From: Maritimibacter harenae
GTDB lineage: Bacteria; Pseudomonadota; Alphaproteobacteria; Rhodobacterales; Rhodobacteraceae
Direction of reading: 5' to 3'
NCBI RefSeq assembly: GCF_009882975.1
Contig: NZ_WTUX01000017.1
Span: forward strand, 286,361 to 350,360
DNA length: 64,000 nucleotides
Part shown: piece by piece, positions 39,549 through 47,870 of the stretch
Numbering within the stretch: the stretch's first letter is position 1
Layout: the number at the start of each line of letters is the position of its first letter
The notes under the pieces: generated by a model
Seen by the model: the letters and a program-made list of their open reading frames with translations, nothing else
Databases searched by the model: none
Told to the model about the DNA's origin: nothing
Translations under genes and position numbers: made by a program

Positions 39549-40742
39549 TCAGGCCGTCAGGCCGTCGGCAAACCGCGCCGGCTGATCCACCACGAAGCGC
39601 GCGCGCAGCGCGATGGCCGTGACGATGGGCAGGACCGCGGCGCCCAGGAACATCACGGCAAAGCCCGGCCCGTCGACGACCAGCCCCGCCAGCGCAGGCC
39701 CCGACAGGTTGCCCGCCGCGGTGGCCAGCAGCGCCGCCGTGAAGGCGCGCGACGGGCAGCCGGGGAACAGCCGTTCGGACCAGATGGCCAGCACGGCGCT
39801 CGTCATCATCACGTTCATGCCCTGGAGACCCGCCGACAGGACAAGTCCCGCCCACCCCCCGGACAGGAGCCCGACGGATGCCAGCGACCCCGCCCCGGCC
39901 AGCATGAGCAGGCGCAGGAGCGCGGTCAGCCCGATCCGGTCGCGTATCCGTCCGGTGGCAAGACCCGCGAGCCCGAAGAAGCCGTAGAATATGAAGACCA
40001 GCGCCGGCGTGGTGCCGCCCGGCATGCCGGGCACGCCCGCCCGCGCGAAGGCGTCGGCGGCGAACGAGATGTAGATCGCGGACGTGACACCGAAAACGAA
40101 GGCCACGGCGAAAAGAGGGGCGGCCGGCCACCGTAGAAGCGCGCGCCACCCGTGCTTCGGGGGAGGATCCTGCGACTTGTCGATCCCGCGCAGCACCGCC
40201 CAGTTCGCCAGGAGTGCCAGCGCGGACCCCACCGCGAAGATCGTCCAGCACAGGCGCCAGCCGAATCCGGCGAACGCCATGCCGAGCGCGATGAGGCCGG
40301 CAACGGCGATCCCGGCGCTGGTGCCCGTGCTGATCTCGGACAGGGCCGTCTTGCGATCGACCTCGCGCACCTTGCGGTGAACGGCGTCATTGAAGGGCGT
40401 CCAGGCGAACCCGGCGCTCGATGCGGCAAGGAAGACGCCCGGGGCGAGCACCCAGACGCCAGGGGCCAGCACGATGGTCAAGATGCCGAGTGTCGCCGCG
40501 GCAAGCCCGCTCACGACCGGGATCGCCGGTCCCCGGCGCTCGAGCAGGACCTGCGCGATGAGCAGCCCGACGAGGAAGCCCGCGAAGCCGAGGCTCGAGA
40601 CGAGTCCCACGGCGGTGGACGACATCGAGAACGCCGCCTGGAACTCCGGCACGAAAAGACCGAAGCCCATGCGCGCAGGCCCGAAGCTCACGGCGGTGGC
40701 CGCGAACCCGGCAGCGGACAGGCGTTGGGCATCGGTCAACAT
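39549..40742 (-). CDS. MFS transporter (YbfB/YjiJ-like)
   Basis: A 397-residue major facilitator with about twelve hydrophobic segments. The N-terminus SFGPARMGFGLFVPEFQAAF and GFAGFLVGLLIAQVLLERRGP resemble the YbfB/YjiJ group. The substrate is unknown. It follows a LysR regulator by 80 bp on the same strand and is therefore probably its target or co-transcribed with it. Confidence 0.88.
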   Translation of the reverse strand: MLTDAQRLSAAGFAATAVSFGPARMGFGLFVPEFQAAFSMSSTAVGLVSSLGFAGFLVGLLIAQVLLERRGPAIPVVSGLAAATLGILTIVLAPGVWVLAPGVFLAASSAGFAWTPFNDAVHRKVREVDRKTALSEISTGTSAGIAVAGLIALGMAFAGFGWRLCWTIFAVGSALALLANWAVLRGIDKSQDPPPKHGWRALLRWPAAPLFAVAFVFGVTSAIYISFAADAFARAGVPGMPGGTTPALVFIFYGFFGLAGLATGRIRDRIGLTALLRLLMLAGAGSLASVGLLSGGWAGLVLSAGLQGMNVMMTSAVLAIWSERLFPGCPSRAFTAALLATAAGNLSGPALAGLVVDGPGFAVMFLGAAVLPIVTAIALRARFVVDQPARFADGLTA

Positions 40743-40822
40743 CGCGCCCCCTCGGTCGCATGGCGTTCGGAGGGGAAACGCGGCAGTCCGGGCGGATGTT
40801 CAACCTGCCCTCGGGCTCTCGC

Positions 40823-41794
40823 TCAGAGCACCCGCATCTTGTCGGCAAGCCACGGCATGCGTTCGTGGAACGGCGTGATGATCATTTCGCCCAGGTGACG
40901 CTTCATGCGCCGCGCCACGTCGCCCGGCAGATCGCCCAGCACGCCGCGTCGCGCGGTCAGGGTGATGCGGCGCGTGAAGGTCGGGAACGGCAGCTCGATG
41001 ATGTCGACATCGCCAACGAACCGCTGCGCGCGGAGCACGCCCAGCGGTGTCAGGATCGTCCACCCGGCCCCGGCGGCGACCATCGACAGGATCGCGTGGT
41101 AGCTGTCGAGTTCGAACCGGTGGCTCAGGCGCAGGTCCTGCGTGGCGAGGTGCGAGGCGATCTGGCGGCCCATGAAATGGCGCGCCGAATACTGAACGAG
41201 CGGGAGCGCGCGCAGCTCTTCGAGCCGGTTCTCGCCCAACCGCCCGCGCGGGACGGCGGCCACGAAAGGCTCTTCGAGAAGCGGGTGAACCTCCTGCCCC
41301 TCGGCCGCCTCGCCCATGTCCGCCGACACGACGAGATCGAGCGCGCGCGCCTCCAACTGGTCGAACAGGCGGTGCGAGGCGCCGGTTTCCAGCAGGAACT
41401 GCGTGCGCGGCCAATCATGCGCAAGCTCGGTCAGAAGCGCGGGCGTTACGTCGGCATCGAAATCCTCGATCATCCCGATGCGGAACCGGCTGAGGCGCGT
41501 CATGTCGGCCGCGGCAAGCTCGGCCCTTGCCTGCTCGGCCTCGTTCAGGATGGCGAGCGCCCTGCGGCGGAACAGCTCGCCTGCCGGCGTGCATGTCAGG
41601 GGTCGCGCCGACCGGTCGATCAGCGACGTGCCCACGGCGGTTTCGAGATTGGCAAGCTGCTGGCTCACGCTCGAGGGGCTGGCCCCCAGCCGCCGCGCGG
41701 CCGCGGAAATCGAGCGTTCATCGGCGATGGCCGCGAAGACCTCGACCCCCCACAACGTGATGCGGCCCGTCGTTTCTCCCACGTTTCGCTCCAC
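40823..41794 (-). CDS. LysR family transcriptional regulator
   Basis: A 323-residue regulator with N-terminal winged helix-turn-helix (FAAIADERSISAAARRLGAS followed by PSSVSQQLANLE) and a C-terminal effector domain (FRIGMIEDFDADVTPALL onward). The GTG at 41794 gives the longest form; GTG at 41782 has a better SD (GGAG) and may be the true start. It precedes an MFS gene on the same strand, unlike the usual divergent LysR arrangement. Confidence 0.9.
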   Translation of the reverse strand: MERNVGETTGRITLWGVEVFAAIADERSISAAARRLGASPSSVSQQLANLETAVGTSLIDRSARPLTCTPAGELFRRRALAILNEAEQARAELAAADMTRLSRFRIGMIEDFDADVTPALLTELAHDWPRTQFLLETGASHRLFDQLEARALDLVVSADMGEAAEGQEVHPLLEEPFVAAVPRGRLGENRLEELRALPLVQYSARHFMGRQIASHLATQDLRLSHRFELDSYHAILSMVAAGAGWTILTPLGVLRAQRFVGDVDIIELPFPTFTRRITLTARRGVLGDLPGDVARRMKRHLGEMIITPFHERMPWLADKMRVL

Positions 41795-41821
41795 GTGCGG
41801 TGACCGGTGCCGGGGCCGGGA

Positions 41822-42385
41822 TTACAGCCCCGAGAGTTTCTTCTGCAGGTCGGCGAGCTGCTTCTTGATCTCGTCGAGCTCCTCGCCCTTGTCGGAGCCG
41901 GCGCTCTCGTCGCCCTCGTCCGGCTGCGGGCCCGAGGCCGCGCCCGGCCAGCTCGACATCATCGCTTTCATGAAAGCCTGCTGCTGGGCCTGCAACGCGT
42001 CGAACCCGGGCATCTGCGACATCGGGTTCGGGATCGACTGCATGTTCTCCATCATCTGCGATTGCTGCTGGCGCAGCATTTCGAAGGAATTGGCCAGGAA
42101 CTGCGGCACGATCGACTGCGCCTGCGTGGTGTAGCTGCGCACGAGATCGGTCAGCACGTCGACCGGCAGGACGTTCTCGCCCCGGCTTTCGTGCTCCGCG
42201 ATGATCTGGAGAAGGTATTGCCGCGTCAGGTCGTCGCCCGACTTGAGATCGACGATCTGAACCTCGCGCCCCTCGGCAATGAACCCGGCGATGTCTTCGA
42301 GCGTCACGTAGTCCGAAGTCTCGGTGTTATAAAGCCGTCGGCTCGCGTAGCGCTTGATGAGGAGCGGTTCTGTGCTTTCGGCCAC
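41822..42385 (-). CDS. phaR: Polyhydroxyalkanoate synthesis repressor PhaR
   Basis: DNA-binding protein that senses PHB and represses phasin and its own gene. The 187-residue product has the N-terminal PHB/PHA accumulation regulator domain (LLIKRYASRRLYNTETSDYV and TLEDIAGFI), a middle domain (VLTDLVRSYTTQAQSIVPQF) and a Gln/Met-rich and acidic C-terminal tail. TGC-rich candidate binding sites lie upstream of phaR, of phaP and between phaC and phaZ. It follows phaP on the same strand but behind a terminator, so it has its own promoter. Confidence 0.95.
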   Translation of the reverse strand: MAESTEPLLIKRYASRRLYNTETSDYVTLEDIAGFIAEGREVQIVDLKSGDDLTRQYLLQIIAEHESRGENVLPVDVLTDLVRSYTTQAQSIVPQFLANSFEMLRQQQSQMMENMQSIPNPMSQMPGFDALQAQQQAFMKAMMSSWPGAASGPQPDEGDESAGSDKGEELDEIKKQLADLQKKLSGL

Positions 42386-42421
42386 GTGGTCCTCCCAACT
42401 CTTTGACGGCGCAGGTTACTT

Positions 42422-42454
42422 TGCCGGCGCAGAAAAAACACTACGCCAGTGCAG
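42422..42454 (-). promoter_or_regulatory. Candidate PhaR autoregulatory site upstream of phaR
   Basis: TGC-N4-GCAG at 42422-42432 and a half-site CAGTGCAG at 42447-42454, 37-69 bp before the phaR start. They resemble the TGC-rich sites of Paracoccus PhaR but are less perfect than those at phaP. Confidence 0.45.
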
Positions 42455-42507
42455 AAACGAAAAGCAAGCCTTCATGGGAACGGGATGCGTGCACGGGGTT
42501 CGCGCAC

Positions 42508-42535
42508 AAAAAAGGCGGGCCCGTCGGGGCCCGCC
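42508..42535 (-). terminator. Rho-independent terminator after phaP
   Basis: Perfect 9-bp stem GGCGGGCCC/GGGCCCGCC (42514-42522, 42527-42535) with a 4-nt loop; on the minus strand it is followed by T6 (complement of A6 at 42508-42513). Confidence 0.92.
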
Positions 42536-42580
42536 AGGGTGTTCTTGCCGGCAGGGAGGAGGAGGCCGGCCAAGAAATCC

Positions 42581-43024
42581 TTACTTGGAAGCGGCTTTCG
42601 TCGCCTTGGACACCTCGTCGGTGGCCTTCTTGACGTTCTTCGACGCTTCTTCGCCCATGTCCTTGCCAGCGGCGAGCATCAGCTCGACGGTGTCCATCTG
42701 GACCTTCTTGGCGACTTCGGCGAAGGCCGACATGTGCTCGGCGGCCGATTCAGCCTGGGCCGAAGCGAACTCGGTCATGGCTTTGGTGTAGTCGGCCGGG
42801 TCGGCTTTCGTGGACGACAGGTCGCCCATCTTCGAGATGGTCGTCTTGGTCCAGGCGGTCGAGATTTCGGTCGACTTGTCAGCGGCTTCGAGGGCGACTT
42901 TCGTCATCTTCTCGCCGAACGCCTGGCTGGACTTCATCGCGCCTTCGAAGGCGGACATGTCCATCGGGAACGAGCCCATCATGTCTTGCATCATCTTGGT
43001 GTAGTCGTTGGTGGCTTTGGCCAT
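42581..43024 (-). CDS. phaP: Phasin (PHA granule-associated protein)
   Basis: Amphipathic helical protein coating polyhydroxyalkanoate granules. The 147-residue product is Ala/Lys/Met-rich and wholly helical in appearance, with the phasin_2-like core TKMMQDMMGSF, FASAQAESAAEHMSAFAEVA and KKVQMDTVELMLAAGKDMGE. The start at 43024 (MAKATNDY) has GGAGA upstream. The promoter region contains a perfect inverted repeat with two PhaR-type sites. Confidence 0.92.
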   Translation of the reverse strand: MAKATNDYTKMMQDMMGSFPMDMSAFEGAMKSSQAFGEKMTKVALEAADKSTEISTAWTKTTISKMGDLSSTKADPADYTKAMTEFASAQAESAAEHMSAFAEVAKKVQMDTVELMLAAGKDMGEEASKNVKKATDEVSKATKAASK

Positions 43025-43090
43025 TGGTCTGTCTCCAGTCTTCCCGAGATTGACCCCGGGGTGAATTTCTGCGTGTGCAAAGAATATGCG

Positions 43091-43132
43091 TGCTGCAGTG
43101 CAGAAAATCAAGACTTTTTCTGCACTGCAGCA
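43091..43132. promoter_or_regulatory. PhaR-type operator: perfect 17-bp-arm inverted repeat upstream of phaP
   Basis: Arms TGCTGCAGTGCAGAAAA (43091-43107) and TTTTCTGCACTGCAGCA (43116-43132) separated by 8 bp. Each arm contains one CTGC-N3-GCAG, the site type reported for Paracoccus denitrificans PhaR (from memory). It lies 67-108 bp before the phaP ATG and 35 bp after the phaC stop. Confidence 0.8.
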
Positions 43133-43166
43133 TAAATTGCGGCTGGAGACGGAAAATCCTTTTGGA

Positions 43167-44963
43167 TCAGACCTTTGGGCAGCCGATCACGTAGGTTCCG
43201 GGGGCTTTTTCCATCGGCGGATGGTCCGAATCGCCCACCTCGCGGGCCTCGATCTTCTTGCCGGAACGCTTGGCGAGCCACTTGCCCCAGCGGCCCCACC
43301 AGGTGCCGTCGTGGCGCGTGGCGCCGGCCTGCCAGTCCTCCGGCGCTTCCGGCCAGTCCTCGTTCGTGTAGTGGCCGTACTTCTTCTTGGCCGGCGGGTT
43401 CACGATGCCGGCGATGTGCCCCGACTCCGACAGGATGAACGTCTTGTCCTGGGACCCCATCTTGCGCATGCCCCGGTAGGAGCTGCGCCAGGCCGCGATG
43501 TGGTCGGTTTCGCAGGCGATGGCACAGATCGGAACGTCGACGTCCTCGATCCGGAGCCGCGTACCCAGAAGCGGGAAGCCCTTGCCCTCCCCCGCGAACT
43601 TGTCCTGCTGGCACAGGCCGCGCAGGTACTCCATCGCCATGCGCCCGGGCAGGTTCGTGGAATCCCCGTTCCAGTAGAGCAGGTCGAAGGCGGGCGGCGC
43701 CTTGCCCATCATGTAGGACTTGATCGCGGGGCCGTAGATCAGGTCGCGCGAACGCAGGAAGCTGAAGGTGCGCGACATGAAGATCGAGGGCAGAACGCCC
43801 TTGTCCCCCACTTCCGCCTCGATCCCGTCGACGAAATCGTCGTCGAGGAACACCCCCACTTCGCCCTGGTCCGAGAAATCGGTGAGCGCGGTGAAGAAGG
43901 TGGCGGAATGGATCGGATCCTCGCCCCGCTTCTTCAGAAGCGACAGGGTGAGCGCCAGTGTCGTGCCCGCGATGCAGTAGCCCACCACGTTGACCTTGTC
44001 CTGCCCGGTCATCGCGCGCACTTCGTTGATCGCGGTGAGATAGCCGTCCTCGACGTAATCCTCGAGCCCGGTGTCGGCATAGCTCGCATCCGGGTTGATC
44101 CAGGACACGACGTAGAGCGTGAAACCCTGCTCCACGATCCAGCGGATCAGGCTGTCTTCCGGCTTCAGGTCGAGGATGTAGAACTTGTTGATCCAGGGCG
44201 GGAAGATGACCAGCGGGCGTTCGTAGACCTTGTCGGTCTGCGCCTTGTACTGGATCAGCTCGAACATGTGGTTGCGAAAGACCACGTTGCCCTCGGCCGT
44301 GCCCAGGTTCTCGCCCACCTTGAAGGCGTCGGGGTCGGACAGCGTGACGACCAGTTCGCCGTCGTTGGCCTCCAGGTCCCGGATCATGTTCTCGAGCCCG
44401 TCGACCAGCGACTGCCCCTCGGTCTGGATCGCGTGCTCCAGCGCGTCGGGGTTGGTCGCCAGGAAGTTCGTGGGCGACATCAGGTCGATGATCTGCTGGG
44501 TGAAATACGTCACCCGCCGCCGGTCCCGGTCATCGAGGTTCTCGAGCGACTCGACCGCCTCCTGCATCGCCTCGGACGTGATCAGGTACTGCTGCTTGAG
44601 GTAGTTGAAATAGGGGTGCGACTCCCACAGCGGGTTGCGAAAGCGCGGATCGGGGCCGGTCATGTCCTCGGGCGGCGCATGTTCCGTGAACAGCGCCTGC
44701 TGTGCTTCGACGGCGTGCTTGAGCGTCTTGCCCCAGTACTCGACCTGGTTTTCGAGCACCTTGCCGGGGTTCTGCATCATTTCCGACCAGTAGGCGCCCA
44801 TCGTCTTGACGTAGAAGTCCTGGCCGGGGCCCTGAAGTGAAGGTCGAATCGCCTGCTTTTTCGCAAGTGCAGCAGCGAAGCGTTCGGAGAGCTCCTCGAT
44901 CCGTTCCATGTTTTTCTGAAGCTTTTCGGTGCTTTCCCGCGTGTTCACTTCGTCCGTTGCCAT
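43167..44963 (-). CDS. phaC: Class I polyhydroxyalkanoate synthase PhaC
   Basis: Polymerises (R)-3-hydroxyacyl-CoA into PHA at the granule surface. The 598-residue product has the N-terminal PhaC domain (NPLWESHPYFNYLKQQYLI), the alpha/beta hydrolase core with the lipase-like box GYCIAG (nucleophile Cys330), the catalytic Asp in ACETDHIAAW and His in SESGHIAGIVN. It is divergent from phaZ with a 107-bp shared regulatory region and precedes phaP on the same strand. No phaA or phaB is in the window. Confidence 0.96.
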   Translation of the reverse strand: MATDEVNTRESTEKLQKNMERIEELSERFAAALAKKQAIRPSLQGPGQDFYVKTMGAYWSEMMQNPGKVLENQVEYWGKTLKHAVEAQQALFTEHAPPEDMTGPDPRFRNPLWESHPYFNYLKQQYLITSEAMQEAVESLENLDDRDRRRVTYFTQQIIDLMSPTNFLATNPDALEHAIQTEGQSLVDGLENMIRDLEANDGELVVTLSDPDAFKVGENLGTAEGNVVFRNHMFELIQYKAQTDKVYERPLVIFPPWINKFYILDLKPEDSLIRWIVEQGFTLYVVSWINPDASYADTGLEDYVEDGYLTAINEVRAMTGQDKVNVVGYCIAGTTLALTLSLLKKRGEDPIHSATFFTALTDFSDQGEVGVFLDDDFVDGIEAEVGDKGVLPSIFMSRTFSFLRSRDLIYGPAIKSYMMGKAPPAFDLLYWNGDSTNLPGRMAMEYLRGLCQQDKFAGEGKGFPLLGTRLRIEDVDVPICAIACETDHIAAWRSSYRGMRKMGSQDKTFILSESGHIAGIVNPPAKKKYGHYTNEDWPEAPEDWQAGATRHDGTWWGRWGKWLAKRSGKKIEAREVGDSDHPPMEKAPGTYVIGCPKV

Positions 44964-44984
44964 GCAGAATATTCCACCCTATCG

Positions 44985-45000
44985 TGCTTTGCACTTGCAG
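44985..45000. promoter_or_regulatory. TGC-rich candidate PhaR site in the phaC-phaZ divergent region
   Basis: TGCTTTGCACTTGCAG carries overlapping TGC-N3-GCA and TGC-N4-GCAG half-site pairs about midway in the 107-bp phaC/phaZ intergenic region, from where both genes could be controlled. Confidence 0.45.
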
Positions 45001-45070
45001 CATCGCCGCGATGCTCTTCCGTCAGAAGCGTAACGGACGAGTGGTGCGCGACGCAAATGAAAGGCTTACC

Positions 45071-46354
45071 ATGCGTTACCTTCCGACCTACGACCTGATG
45101 GAAACGGTTCGCAATACCAACCAGTGGCTTGGTGCGACGGCGCAGGCGATGGGGGCCTACCCGGCCGTCCAGGCGCTGCCCAACCCGTTCTTCCAGTGGC
45201 TCTCCGCCTGGGGAGAGGTGACCGAGCGCAGCTTCGCGCGCATGGTGGCCAAGCCCGATTGGGGCATCTACACCGTTGTCGGCGAAGACGGACGCGACCA
45301 CGTGGTCAACGTCGAGAAGCTGATCGAGAAGCCCTTCGGCGACCTGATCCACTTCGACGTGGTCGGCCGTGCGCCGAAAGAGCGCCGCGTCCTGCTGGTG
45401 GCCCCGATGTCGGGCCACTACGCCACGCTCCTGCGTTCGACCGTCGCCTCGCTCCTGCCCGATTGCGAAGTCTACATCACCGACTGGCACAACGCGCGCG
45501 AGATCCCGGTGTCGCAGGGCAAGTTCGACATCGAGGATTACACCCTCTATCTCGTCGACTTCATGAAAGAGCTGGGGCCCGACATCAACGTCGTGGCCGT
45601 CTGCCAGCCCGCGCCCCTCGCGCTTGCCGCGACCGCCTATCTCGCAGACATCGACCCGGACGCGCAGCCGCAGACGCTGACGCTCATCGGCGGGCCGATC
45701 GACCCGGACGCCAACGCCACCGACGTGACCGACTTCGGCAACCGCGTGACGATGGGCTATCTCGAGGAAACCGCGATCCAGCGCGTGGGCTTCAAGTATG
45801 CCGGCGCCGGGCGCATGGTCTACCCGGGCCTTCTGCAATTGTCGTCCTTCATGGCGATGAACGCGGACAAGCACGCCAAGGCCTTCACCGACCAGATCAT
45901 GGCGGTGGCGCGCGGCGAGGCCGGGGATCACGACAAGCACAACAAGTTCTACGACGAATACCTCGCCGTGATGGACATGACGGCCGAGTTCTACCTCTCC
46001 ACCGTCGAGCGCATCTTCAAGGGACGCGAGATCGCGACGAACGACTTCGTCGTCGCCGGCCGGCAGGTCGACATCGGCAAGATCACCAACGTGGCGGTAA
46101 AGACGGTCGAAGGCTCGAAGGACGACATCTCGGCCCCTGGCCAGTGCAGCGCCGCCCTGCCCCTTCTGACCGGCCTGGCGGAAGAGAAGAAAGCGCAACA
46201 CATCGAGGACGGGGCGGGCCATTACGGCATCTTCGCCGGCAAGTCCTGGCGCAACAACATCCGCCCGCTCGTGCTTCGGTTCATGGATAGCCACGCCGGC
46301 GAACATGCGGGCAAGGCCAAGTCGGGCAAGGGCCCGGCGCTCAAGGCGGTCTGA
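45071..46354 (+). CDS. phaZ: Intracellular polyhydroxyalkanoate depolymerase PhaZ
   Basis: Hydrolyses stored PHB in the cytoplasm. The 427-residue product belongs to the intracellular depolymerase group (DepA type): LLVAPMSGHYATLLRSTVAS, YITDWHNAREIPVSQGKFDI and the nucleophile region VVAVCQPAPLALAATA, in which Cys stands where lipases have Ser, as usual in this family. The C-terminal His lies in EDGAGHYGIFAG. The start at 45071 has AAAGG upstream. The gene ends 3 bp from the convergent hydrolase gene. Confidence 0.95.
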   Translation: MRYLPTYDLMETVRNTNQWLGATAQAMGAYPAVQALPNPFFQWLSAWGEVTERSFARMVAKPDWGIYTVVGEDGRDHVVNVEKLIEKPFGDLIHFDVVGRAPKERRVLLVAPMSGHYATLLRSTVASLLPDCEVYITDWHNAREIPVSQGKFDIEDYTLYLVDFMKELGPDINVVAVCQPAPLALAATAYLADIDPDAQPQTLTLIGGPIDPDANATDVTDFGNRVTMGYLEETAIQRVGFKYAGAGRMVYPGLLQLSSFMAMNADKHAKAFTDQIMAVARGEAGDHDKHNKFYDEYLAVMDMTAEFYLSTVERIFKGREIATNDFVVAGRQVDIGKITNVAVKTVEGSKDDISAPGQCSAALPLLTGLAEEKKAQHIEDGAGHYGIFAGKSWRNNIRPLVLRFMDSHAGEHAGKAKSGKGPALKAV

Positions 46355-46357
46355 GGA

Positions 46358-47065
46358 TCAGGCGACCGGCGGAAGATCGAGCCACGCGTTGAGCGCGAGC
46401 GAGGTCTTTTCCGGCGTCTCGAGCGTGGGCAGATGGCCCGCGTCGTCGATCACCGCGAGTTCCGCGTAAGGCATCAACTCGGCCAGGAAGCTGTGGCGCT
46501 TGACCGGCGTGATCTTGTCGTGCTCGCCGCACAGGACGAGCGACGGCACCCGCAGATGGGCCAGCGCGGCCTGCCCGTCGGGGCGGCGCTGAAGCGCGCG
46601 GGACTGGCGCACGAAGACCTCGATGCCCTGCGCGCGCGCCATCTCCGCCACCGTGGCCATCGTGGCTTCCCGGTTCGGACCCGGTGCGAAGGTATCCTCG
46701 GGCAGCGCGTCCGCCATCGCCTCGTCGAGCTGTCCGGCCTGCGCCTTCACGATCTGCGGTTCGCGCCACACGGCCTGTTCGGGCGTTTCCACCAGCGGGA
46801 GGCTCGAGATCAGGCAGAGCCGCGTCACGCGCTCCGGCACCCGTCGCAGCATCTCGATCGCCACGATGGCCCCCATCGCCACGCCGCAGAGCGCGAAGCG
46901 CGGCGGCGCCTGGTGCAGCACCTCGGCCGCGATCTCGCGGATCGAGTGGCCGCGCGAGATGTTGGCGACGTGAACGGGATGCCGGGCCGAAAGGTCTGCG
47001 ATCTGGGGCGCGAAGACCCGGGCGTCGGACATCATGCCCGGGACCAGCAGCACCGGCTCCTTCAT
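46358..47065 (-). CDS. Alpha/beta hydrolase-fold protein with Ala at the nucleophile position
   Basis: A 235-residue alpha/beta hydrolase: oxyanion region LLVPGMMSDARVF, nucleophile elbow CGVAMGAIVA, acid segment LCGEHDKITP and catalytic His in DAGHLPTLE. The elbow reads G-V-A-M-G: codon GCG gives Ala63 where the family has Ser (GVSMG). So it may not be a standard serine hydrolase, while the Asp and His remain. It follows a second, intact hydrolase with an ATGA overlap. Substrate unknown. Confidence 0.85.
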   Translation of the reverse strand: MKEPVLLVPGMMSDARVFAPQIADLSARHPVHVANISRGHSIREIAAEVLHQAPPRFALCGVAMGAIVAIEMLRRVPERVTRLCLISSLPLVETPEQAVWREPQIVKAQAGQLDEAMADALPEDTFAPGPNREATMATVAEMARAQGIEVFVRQSRALQRRPDGQAALAHLRVPSLVLCGEHDKITPVKRHSFLAELMPYAELAVIDDAGHLPTLETPEKTSLALNAWLDLPPVA

Positions 47066-47844
47066 GCCAGCACCTCCTCCACCGACTGGATGAGGAGCGC
47101 GAGGCACGCCTCGTCGGAAAAGCGGTGGTCGGCGCCCTTCACGAAGGTCAGCCGCACGTCGTCGCCCCGGATGTTGTCGAGGAGGTTGAGCGCAACCTGC
47201 CGCTCCACGTCCGCGTCCGCGGTGCCCTGGAGCAGGCGCACCGGGAACGGCATCTGGAGCGGTTCGCGCAGGACGAGGTTCCGGCGGCCGTCCTCGATCA
47301 GCTTTCGCGTGATCGGATAGGGGTCTCCGTAATCGGAGGGCAGGAAGATCTGGCCCTCGCGCTTCAGCTTGGCGCGCTCGATCTCGTTCAGGTCGCGCCA
47401 CATGCTGTCCTCGGTGAAATCCGGGGCCGCGGCGACGCCGACGAAGCCCGCGCATTTCTTGCCCAGCTCACGGATGAGAAGCGCGCTGATCCAGCCGCCC
47501 ATCGAGGAACCGACCAGGACCTGCGGGCCCTTGGTGACCGCCTCGATCACGGACCGCGCATCCTCGGCCCATTCGCCGATGCAGCCATCGGTGAAAGCCC
47601 CCGAACTCTGGCCGTGGCCGGAATAGTCGAACCGGAGGAAGGACCGGCCCGCCTGCTTCGCCCAGGCCTCGAGCGCGAGGGCCTTTGTGCCCTCCATGTC
47701 GGATTTGAACCCGCCGAGAAAGACGACACCCGGTCCTTTGCCCTCGGTTTTGTGATACGCGATCCGCCGTCCCGCGGCGGTGTCGTGAAAGCTCGGTTCA
47801 ACCACGCGAGTGCCCCCTTGTTCGTGTTTCGCGCGATCCTGCAT
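47062..47844 (-). CDS. Alpha/beta hydrolase
   Basis: A 260-residue hydrolase with an intact nucleophile elbow VGSSMGGWISALL, oxyanion region VFLGGFKSDMEGTKA, the segment FDYSGHGQSSG and a C-terminal VKGADHRFSDEA bearing the His. This pattern fits the group related to palmitoyl-protein thioesterase ABHD10. ATG at 47844 is used; GTG at 47853 is possible. It overlaps the Ala-elbow hydrolase (ATGA), so the pair are coupled. Confidence 0.87.
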   Translation of the reverse strand: MQDRAKHEQGGTRVVEPSFHDTAAGRRIAYHKTEGKGPGVVFLGGFKSDMEGTKALALEAWAKQAGRSFLRFDYSGHGQSSGAFTDGCIGEWAEDARSVIEAVTKGPQVLVGSSMGGWISALLIRELGKKCAGFVGVAAAPDFTEDSMWRDLNEIERAKLKREGQIFLPSDYGDPYPITRKLIEDGRRNLVLREPLQMPFPVRLLQGTADADVERQVALNLLDNIRGDDVRLTFVKGADHRFSDEACLALLIQSVEEVLA

Positions 47845-47870
47845 CAAGGTCACCCTGTTTGAAAGGGGTG

